Both the position numbers and the translations under genes were made by a program. Below, one piece after another: positions 6,967 through 12,176 of a stretch of 12,176 nt of DNA (position 1 is its first letter; every line of letters starts with the position of its first letter). The stretch is from Filomicrobium sp. (lineage in GTDB: Bacteria; Pseudomonadota; Alphaproteobacteria; Rhizobiales; Hyphomicrobiaceae): assembly GCA_021775655.1 (NCBI GenBank), contig JAJFHK010000020.1:1-12176 (forward strand). The letters run 5' to 3'. The notes below the pieces were generated by a model. The model saw only the letters and a list, made by a program, of their open reading frames with translations. It searched no databases and was not told where the DNA came from.

Positions 6967-7605
6967 ATGAGCTTCCCCCAGCCGCTTATCGATCGTTATC
7001 AGCGTTTCAAATTCCGGCACTTCGCGCCGAACTCCGAGCACTACCAGGAGCTCGCCGAAAAGGGCCAGAAGCCGGAGGTCATGATTGTCTCGTGCTGCGA
7101 TAGCCGGTGCGATCCGGAAACAATCTTTTCGGCTATGCCGGGTGAATTATTTGTCGTGCGCAACGTCGCCAACCTTGTCCCGCCCTTCGAGACAGGAGGG
7201 AACTATCACGGCGTCAGCGCTGCACTTGAATTTGCGGTCCTCAACCTGAGGGTCAAGCACATCGTGATCATGGGGCATTCGAGTTGCGGAGGCATTACTG
7301 CGTCGCTTCAAGGCCGTGCGGCGGAAGAGACCGAATCGCGATTCATTACGCAATGGATGTCGATGCTGGACGAAGCCAAGAGCCGACTCAAGATGGCCCA
7401 TCCAGGCGTCGCCGACAGGGCGCTGCTGCAAAGGGAATTGGAGTATTCAGGGGTCGTGACGTCGATCGCAAATCTGCGGACATTCCCGTGCGTGCAGCAG
7501 CTCGAAGAGAAGGGCCGCCTGGAATTGCACGGCGCCCATTTTGATATTGGCGCTGGGATGCTGTCTGTACTGGACGAGGATGCAAAAAAATTCAAGGCGG
7601 TTTAG
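6967..7605 (+). CDS. Beta-class carbonic anhydrase
   Basis: The protein interconverts CO2 and bicarbonate using an active-site zinc, probably in the cytoplasm (no signal peptide). The 212 residues carry the diagnostic beta-class motifs: SCCDSR (42-47), with Cys43 as zinc ligand and the Asp45-Arg47 dyad, and HSSCGG (104-109), with zinc ligands His104 and Cys107. VRNVANLVPP (64-73) is also typical. The length is usual for the bacterial family. The ATG at 6967 has AAGGA nine bases upstream. The upstream region holds inverted repeats that could be an operator. The gene converges on ccmG, with the two stop codons overlapping by three bases. Bicarbonate for carboxylases of central metabolism is the likely purpose; the exact demand in this organism is inference. 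Confidence 0.96.
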   Translation: MSFPQPLIDRYQRFKFRHFAPNSEHYQELAEKGQKPEVMIVSCCDSRCDPETIFSAMPGELFVVRNVANLVPPFETGGNYHGVSAALEFAVLNLRVKHIVIMGHSSCGGITASLQGRAAEETESRFITQWMSMLDEAKSRLKMAHPGVADRALLQRELEYSGVVTSIANLRTFPCVQQLEEKGRLELHGAHFDIGAGMLSVLDEDAKKFKAV

Positions 7606-8201
7606 TTCGCTAGACGCGCCTTCTCGATTGCCGGAATGACATCGCGAAGCAAGCTCTGTTCTGAAATCGGGCCGACGTGCTTATAGGCAATGCGGCCCTT
7701 GCCATCGATTACGAATGTTTCGGGCATGCCGTAGACGCCCCACTCAATCGCGCCGCGACCGTTCGGATCAATACCTACTTTCTTGTAGGGGTTGCCGTAG
7801 CGGCCAATAAAGCGGCGTGCTGCAGCGGCCTGATCCTTGTAGTTGACACCGTAGATTTCGACGTTGGTCCGTTCTTTGAGCGCGATCAAGAGCGGGTGCT
7901 CCTGCACGCAGGGGACGCACCATGACGCCCAGAAATTCAAAACCTTGACGCTGCCGTCAGAAAGATCCGCGCTTGAAATTCCCGGCACGGGCTGGCCTGC
8001 AGCGCGCAAATCTTCGAGAGCATCAAAGGACGTCGAAGGCACCGGCTTTCCGATAAGCGCCGAAGGAAGTTTTGAAGGGTCGCCGTGCGAAAGTGAGAAC
8101 GCAAAGGCGCCAGCAAGAAATCCAAATACGATCAGAGGTGCGATGACCCAACCGAAACTGCGGCGAGGTTGCTCAGACGAAATTGTGGGTGGTGCCGTCA
8201 T
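7602..8201 (-). CDS. ccmG: Cytochrome c maturation thiol:disulfide oxidoreductase CcmG (DsbE/CycY)
   Basis: CcmG is a membrane-anchored periplasmic thioredoxin-like protein that keeps apocytochrome c or CcmH cysteines reduced before haem ligation. The 199-residue product has one N-terminal membrane anchor (about 18-37), no cleavage motif, and a thioredoxin domain with NFWASWCVPC (89-98). Cys95 and Cys98 are the redox pair. YGMPETF (157-163) carries the cis-proline Pro160 and the family's conserved Glu161. The start overlaps the ccmD stop by four bases (ATGA), so translation is probably coupled. It is the last gene of the ccmABCDG group here. Its TAA shares three bases with the TAG of the convergent carbonic anhydrase gene, leaving no room for a terminator between them. 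Confidence 0.95.
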   Translation of the reverse strand: MTAPPTISSEQPRRSFGWVIAPLIVFGFLAGAFAFSLSHGDPSKLPSALIGKPVPSTSFDALEDLRAAGQPVPGISSADLSDGSVKVLNFWASWCVPCVQEHPLLIALKERTNVEIYGVNYKDQAAAARRFIGRYGNPYKKVGIDPNGRGAIEWGVYGMPETFVIDGKGRIAYKHVGPISEQSLLRDVIPAIEKARLAN

Positions 8202-8395
8202 TTTGGATTGGCCTTGTCCAAGGAACCCTGGTCGGCTGCTCGCGAACGGCGGCGAGCGCCGCGTGCCTCAAGATTTTCCAGCAGCCTCTTCTGGCGGGCG
8301 CCATCATAGATGAGCCAAGCCGTGAGAGCGGCCAGCACAAGCGCCACGACACCGTAGCTGGCGAGTATGAAATCGGCGTGCGGTCCAAGATCCAT
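8198..8395 (-). CDS. ccmD: Haem exporter accessory protein CcmD
   Basis: CcmD is a small inner-membrane protein needed for release of holo-CcmE from the CcmABC complex. The 65-residue product has a short N-terminus (MDLGPHADFILASYG), one membrane segment (about 11-30) and a charged cytoplasmic tail rich in Arg and Lys (QKRLLENLEARGARRR), the usual CcmD layout. The position between ccmC (39-nt gap) and ccmG (4-nt overlap) is the standard one and carries much of the identification, since the family is short and variable. The ATG at 8395 has AGGA about 12 bases upstream, slightly far. Confidence 0.9.
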   Translation of the reverse strand: MDLGPHADFILASYGVVALVLAALTAWLIYDGARQKRLLENLEARGARRRSRAADQGSLDKANPK

Positions 8396-8434
8396 GTGCG
8401 TTGAGTGTCCTAACTCTCTTAATATCTTAGCAAA

Positions 8435-9238
8435 CTACTCAGCCGGCGCAGCGGCTTCAGCAGCTCGCGCGCGGTCGACCTCGGCGACGCGGAGTGCCTT
8501 CACTCGACGGCGCAGGATTTCATTGCGCATCCCCTTCATGTGCAGGGCGAAGAAAAGGAGCGAAAAGCCAAGCGCCGAATAGAGCAATGGGTAAAGCTGC
8601 GAAGAATGTATCTTCGGCCCATCGGAGCGGAAGACGCTGGACGGCTGGTGAAGCGTGTTCCAAGCCGGGATTTCAAGACCGAGCCAGGGGATTGTCAGGC
8701 CTTCGACCGAGATCTTGATGAACGGAAGAATGATGACGCCGACGAGAGCCAGAACCGCCGTCAGTTTGGCCGCCAGGTTTTCCTCTTCAATAGATGAGCG
8801 CAACGCGATCAGTCCGAGGTATAGGAAGAACAACAACAGCACCGAGGTTAAACGCGCATCCCACACCCAATAGGTCCCCCACATCGGCTTGCCCCAAAGT
8901 GACCCAGTGATCAGGGCAAGCAGCGTGAAAGCCGCACCGATTGGGGCTGCTGCCTTCGCGGACACATCGGCCAAGGGATGACGGAACACAAGCAAACCGA
9001 AACTTGAAAGCGCCACGATGGCATACCCCATCATGCCGAGCCATGCAGACGGCACATGGATGTACATGATGCGGATGGTTTCACCCTGCTGGTAGTCGGG
9101 TGGCGCCATCCAGCCGCGGTAGAGGGCGAAGGCGATCATTGCGACCGCAATCGCGGTGAGCCAGGGCAAAATGGCGCCCGACAGCGACATGAACCGCGTT
9201 GGGTTGGCGAGCTTCTGCGTGATGGACTGGTTGATCAT
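8435..9238 (-). CDS. ccmC: Haem exporter/handling protein CcmC
   Basis: CcmC is a six-helix inner-membrane haem-handling protein that loads haem onto CcmE. The 267-residue product has the tryptophan-rich periplasmic WWD motif (MWGTYWVWDARLTS, 119-132) and flanking histidines in HVPSAW (His61) and TLHQPSSV (His197), the expected axial haem ligands. An oddity is that the loop before TLHQ carries about 13 extra residues (GLTIPWLGLEIPA, about 180-192), where the family I remember has a short IKFSVDWWNTLHQ-type sequence. The ATG at 9238 has only a weak ribosome site; Met17 is an alternative but would remove the conserved LANPTRF start. ccmB lies 420 nt upstream, an unusually wide gap for this cluster, so ccmC may have its own promoter. 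Confidence 0.95.
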   Translation of the reverse strand: MINQSITQKLANPTRFMSLSGAILPWLTAIAVAMIAFALYRGWMAPPDYQQGETIRIMYIHVPSAWLGMMGYAIVALSSFGLLVFRHPLADVSAKAAAPIGAAFTLLALITGSLWGKPMWGTYWVWDARLTSVLLLFFLYLGLIALRSSIEEENLAAKLTAVLALVGVIILPFIKISVEGLTIPWLGLEIPAWNTLHQPSSVFRSDGPKIHSSQLYPLLYSALGFSLLFFALHMKGMRNEILRRRVKALRVAEVDRARAAEAAAPAE

Positions 9239-9319
9239 AGTTGTAGGTTCTTAGGGATTTACAGGACATTACGCAATTCAGCGGCCGTATGGATTAGCGC
9301 GGTACTTTGGCTTTTTTAT

Positions 9320-9379
9320 TTGCGGCTTCAGATACCCACCGCTTCGCGGCATCCGCCGCCTGATGATTCTCCGCAGCGG
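9320..9379. repeat. Diverged direct repeat, copy 1
   Basis: This 60-nt segment starts TTGCGGCTTCAG and ends near TTCTCCGCAGCGG. It aligns with 9504-9571 at about 50 of 60 positions, with one 8-nt gap. Shared blocks include TTGCGGCTTCAG, CGCTTC, CATCCGC and ATTCTCCG. An ACTTTG precedes both copies. The middle of this copy can form a small hairpin GCGGC-ATCC-GCCGC (9346-9359). It is not tRNA-like or terminator-like, and no coding reading is apparent. Confidence 0.7.
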
Positions 9380-9389
9380 GTTCTCTATG

Positions 9390-9414
9390 CCAACACTTCC
9401 TAAAATCGTGTTGG
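9390..9414. repeat. Dispersed hairpin element, second copy
   Basis: CCAACAC (9390-9396) pairs with GTGTTGG (9408-9414) around an 11-nt loop TTCCTAAAATC. The hairpin at 871-895 has the same 7-bp stem length, the same loop length and a loop differing at only two positions. The two stem differences are compensated on both arms, so base pairing is conserved. No T-run follows on either strand. It is probably a short dispersed palindromic repeat or an RNA element. Confidence 0.6.
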
Positions 9415-9478
9415 GCTAGACGCCCTCGTCACTGACGGACAGTTCTCCGCTGGCGATTTGAGGTGTTTCTTAAGTTGC

Positions 9479-9494
9479 AGATTCACGTGAAACA
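9479..9494. promoter_or_regulatory. parS-like site (possible ParB-binding palindrome)
   Basis: AGATTCACGTGAAACA matches the widely conserved bacterial parS consensus TGTTTCACGTGAAACA at 14 of 16 positions. The right half-site GTGAAACA and the central CACGTG are perfect; the two mismatches are in the left half (positions 1 and 3). A site this close to consensus is uncommon by chance, though single matches occur. It lies in a repeat-rich non-coding gap, which is permissive for such a site. If real, it would place the window in the origin-proximal part of the chromosome, bound by the ParABS segregation machinery. Confidence 0.45.
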
Positions 9495-9503
9495 TCACTT
9501 TGA

Positions 9504-9571
9504 TTGCGGCTTCAGTTGCCCATCGCTTCTTTCATTTGCGACATCCGCTGCATGACAATTCTCCGAAACGG
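9504..9571. repeat. Diverged direct repeat, copy 2
   Basis: This is the partner of 9320-9379 in the same orientation, starting 184 bases downstream of copy 1. It carries an 8-nt insertion TTTCATTT (9530-9537) relative to copy 1. Its first 26 bases match copy 1 at 23 positions and its last 34 at 27. It begins 9 nt after the parS-like site. Confidence 0.7.
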
Positions 9572-9658
9572 CTAGCGAAACCAGGGAGCAAGGCGACCCG
9601 CCGAGGGCGGCGCCTGTCGGAGCGGCCACGCTGCAAGCGCGAACAGCCGCATTAGACA

Positions 9659-10327
9659 TCAGTTGAGCTGAATACGCAGCGCGGCGGCGGCGGCGAGCGG
9701 GCCAAGAACGAGCGAGCCCAAGGAAAGCGCGCTCAGGATCAGGAACGAAGGCCAGAAGGATTGCCCGGCGAGCAGTGCGCCGGAAATCGCCTGTATGCCG
9801 TAGATTAGCGTTGGCACGTAGAGGGGAAGGATAAGCAGCGCCAACAGCAGGCCTCCGCGTCTTGCCCTCAACGTCAAGGCCGCGCCAATCGCCCCGAGAA
9901 AGCTGATCGCGGGTGTACCTGCGAGCATGGTAAGGACCAGCACGCCGTAAGCCGAAATATCAAGATTGAGGAGGATTCCAAGCACCGGGGCAAGCAATGC
10001 CAACGGGATGCCGGTCGTGAGCCAGTGGGCCAGCGCCTTGGCGGCTGCAACCAGCTCCAACGGTGTGCCACCAATCGCCAAAAGCTCAAGCGAGCCGTCC
10101 TCGTAGTCCGTTTCAAACATGCGGCCGAGCGAAAGAAGCGAGGACAGCAATAGCGCGATCCACAACAGTCCGGGCGCAATTCGGCTTAAGAGATTGAGGT
10201 CCGGACCAAGGCCGAGCGGCAGCATCGCAATGACGATGAGATAGAACCCCAGCGCGGTGCCGATGGCCCCTCCCTCCCGCAACGCCAGCGTGATGTCGCG
10301 GCGCAAGAGCGTAAAAAACGGGCTCAT
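9659..10327 (-). CDS. ccmB: Haem exporter permease CcmB
   Basis: CcmB is the membrane subunit of the CcmABC ABC-type complex, which uses ATP hydrolysis to release haem-loaded CcmE for cytochrome c maturation. From the ATG at 10327 the product is 222 residues, the usual length. It begins MSPFFTLLRRDITLALREGG and then has six hydrophobic segments. The cytoplasmic stretch MFETDYEDGSLELL is a recognised CcmB feature that contacts the ATPase. The reading frame is open another 240 nt upstream, but that part overlaps ccmA in a different frame and is not homologous to CcmB. The chosen start overlaps the ccmA stop by one base (TAATG), which indicates translational coupling. ccmC follows only after a 420-nt gap. 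Confidence 0.95.
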   Translation of the reverse strand: MSPFFTLLRRDITLALREGGAIGTALGFYLIVIAMLPLGLGPDLNLLSRIAPGLLWIALLLSSLLSLGRMFETDYEDGSLELLAIGGTPLELVAAAKALAHWLTTGIPLALLAPVLGILLNLDISAYGVLVLTMLAGTPAISFLGAIGAALTLRARRGGLLLALLILPLYVPTLIYGIQAISGALLAGQSFWPSFLILSALSLGSLVLGPLAAAAALRIQLN

Positions 10328-11025
10328 TATTCCCGCCCCTGACGGGGCTGCTCGACACTCGGCAAGCCGGTGTTGAAGCCCGACTCTTTTAATCGTGGCG
10401 TGTTTGATAGGCCTGTCAGGTGCAGTTCTCGTGCTCCTTCGAGACCAAGAGGGATGTGCGTTGCGGCGAGAACGATCCCGCTGCTTGCCAGATGATCCTT
10501 CACAATGCCTGCCAGCAACTCGACGGACGCGGTGTCGAGAGACACCGTTGGTTCGTCGAGCAGCCATAGAGGCCGGTTCGCGATGATGAGCCGTCCGAGG
10601 CCTAGTCGGCGTTTCTGGCCAGCCGACAGGTAAGCAGCAGGAATATCTTCAAGTGCCGATAGCCGCAGGCGCTCTAGAGCGTCGAAGACGCGGTCGCGGC
10701 GGGTTGTCCGTGTGGTGCTGGAATCGAGGTAGTCGCACCAGAACTCAAGGTTCTCACCAACTGTGAGACTCGATTTAATGCCGTTGGCGTGACCCACAAA
10801 ATGTGATTGTTCTCCGATTTCGCGTTCTGGATCGCCGCCCTCCAGGCCGATTTCGCCCGACTCCAGAGCTAAAAATCCCGCTATCGCGCGCAGAAGCGTC
10901 GTCTTTCCCGCCCCATTTGGGCCTGTCAGGAGCAGAGCCTCACCTGACTTCGCCGTGAACGAAAGCCCGTCGATGACCAGCCGGTTGCCGCGGCGAATTG
11001 AGAGTTTTTCTGCAGCGAGATGCAA
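10327..11025 (-). CDS. ccmA: Haem exporter ATP-binding protein CcmA
   Basis: CcmA is the ATPase subunit of the CcmABC cytochrome c maturation complex, on the cytoplasmic face of the inner membrane. The 232-residue protein has all ABC motifs: Walker A GPNGAGKTT (35-43), signature LSAGQKRR (133-140), Walker B LWLLDEP (153-159), D-loop SLD (162-164) and the switch His190 in AATH. The C-terminal 30 residues (after LHLTGL) are a non-conserved, charged extension. The start codon is TTG at 11025, with only GGA six bases upstream. There is no longer in-frame start, and the N-terminus HLAAEKLSIRRGNRL matches the family, so initiation is probably weak. It is divergent from acnA across a 260-nt region. 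Confidence 0.96.
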   Translation of the reverse strand: MHLAAEKLSIRRGNRLVIDGLSFTAKSGEALLLTGPNGAGKTTLLRAIAGFLALESGEIGLEGGDPEREIGEQSHFVGHANGIKSSLTVGENLEFWCDYLDSSTTRTTRRDRVFDALERLRLSALEDIPAAYLSAGQKRRLGLGRLIIANRPLWLLDEPTVSLDTASVELLAGIVKDHLASSGIVLAATHIPLGLEGARELHLTGLSNTPRLKESGFNTGLPSVEQPRQGRE

Positions 11026-11064
11026 AATAATTCCAGGGCGAGGTTCGATTTCAAGCGAGCAGGG

Positions 11065-11118
11065 CGAGTAGTCGCCACGGACAGGGAAAAAGCCTACTCA
11101 AAGTCGAGTAGCATCGCC
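11065..11118. promoter_or_regulatory. Alternating GAGTAG/CTACTC repeats upstream of ccmA
   Basis: GAGTAG occurs at 11066-11071 and 11106-11111, 40 bp apart. Both copies are preceded by C, and TCGCC follows directly in the first and after two bases in the second. The inverse CTACTC lies between them at 11094-11099 and can pair with either. The second pairing is a 6-bp stem with a 6-nt loop. The element lies 40-93 nt upstream of ccmA, so it could be an operator in the divergent acnA/ccmA region or a switchable hairpin in the ccmA leader. No T-run follows. Confidence 0.35.
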
Positions 11119-11171
11119 CGCCGCGCGCCTATATAAGGGAGGCAGAACGATTGGTGCTAGCGCAAAAAAAC

Positions 11172-11248
11172 GAGAAGCCGTCGTCGAACAGGCCTTAAAT
11201 GCCGGTCTTGCGGCACTTTCAGCTTCTCTTCCGCCGGCGCTCCGGCGG
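11172..11248 (+). promoter_or_regulatory. Structured leader upstream of acnA
   Basis: Three nested or adjacent inverted repeats lie between the ccmA side and the acnA start. GAGAAGC (11172-11178) pairs with GCTTCTC (11222-11228). Inside this, TGCCG (11200-11204) pairs with CGGCA (11211-11215). Just after it, CCGCCGG (11231-11237) pairs with CCGGCGG (11242-11248) around CGCT. The ribosome site follows about 25 nt later. There is no T-run, so these are not terminators. The layout suggests a folded 5' untranslated region; I do not recognise a known riboswitch class. Confidence 0.45.
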
Positions 11249-11285
11249 CGCGGCTTTCCACATAACTTGATGAGGAGGTCTGCTC

Positions 11286-12176
<891 letters not shown>

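Larger units (their letters stand above)
9239..9658. other. 420-nt non-coding gap splitting the ccm cluster
   Basis: No gene is supported in this stretch on either strand. From left to right it contains copy 1 of a diverged direct repeat (9320-9379), a 25-nt hairpin (9390-9414), a parS-like palindrome (9479-9494) and copy 2 of the repeat (9504-9571). The last 90 nt before the ccmB stop are GC-rich without a recognised motif. The gap interrupts ccmB and ccmC, which are usually close together, so it looks like accumulated intergenic repeat elements. Confidence 0.7.

Noticed and set aside
10328..10567. A longer CcmB reading frame with an 80-residue N-terminal extension
   Set aside because: The extra part is Arg-rich, overlaps ccmA in another frame, and does not resemble CcmB. 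The ATG at 10327 overlapping the ccmA stop gives the normal length.
11130..11136. TATATAA as a promoter -10 element for acnA or ccmA
   Set aside because: No acceptable -35 element at proper spacing on either strand; the self-complementary word cannot be assigned to a strand.

Overview
The window reads as an ordinary chromosomal stretch of an alphaproteobacterium, most likely of the order Hyphomicrobiales (Rhizobiales) and possibly close to Hyphomicrobium. This is inferred from protein sequence character and from gene order: acnA divergent from ccmABCDG, sdhCDA, and an ethylmalonyl-CoA-type mesaconyl-CoA hydratase beside a CitE-like gene. No marker here fixes the genus. Almost all of the DNA is core central metabolism and cytochrome c maturation. 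I see no phage, transposase, CRISPR array, tRNA or rRNA.

Layout, left to right. (1) 1-1812, minus strand: succinate dehydrogenase genes sdhC, sdhD and the first 270 codons of sdhA, which runs off the left edge; sdhB would lie further left. (2) 1978-2955, minus: a renalase-like FAD-dependent oxidoreductase. (3) 3247-5318, minus: a CitE/HpcH-family CoA-ester lyase or thioesterase followed by mesaconyl-CoA hydratase, both ethylmalonyl-CoA pathway type. (4) 5567-6379, plus: pyridoxal kinase pdxY. (5) 6432-6806, minus: a small secreted protein of unknown function. (6) 6967-7605, plus: a beta-class carbonic anhydrase. (7) 7602-11025, minus: ccmA, ccmB, ccmC, ccmD and ccmG for haem export and cytochrome c maturation. 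(8) 11286 to the right edge, plus: the first 297 codons of acnA (aconitase), divergent from ccmA.

How they fit together: acnA and sdhCDA are TCA-cycle enzymes. Mesaconyl-CoA hydratase and the CitE-like enzyme would process methylmalyl-CoA and malyl-CoA to glyoxylate, malate and propionyl-CoA, feeding the same cycle during growth on acetate or C1 compounds. Carbonic anhydrase supplies bicarbonate for carboxylations. The ccm genes mature the c-type cytochromes of the respiratory chain that SDH feeds.

The most unusual part is non-coding. The ccm cluster, compact elsewhere, is split by a 420-nt gap between ccmB and ccmC (9239-9658). The gap holds two diverged copies of a roughly 60-nt repeat, a 25-nt hairpin, and a 14/16 match to the bacterial parS (ParB-binding) consensus. 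The hairpin has a sister copy between sdhD and sdhA, with the same loop length and compensatory stem changes. The acnA leader and the carbonic anhydrase upstream region also carry inverted repeats. I found no convincing new multi-gene system.
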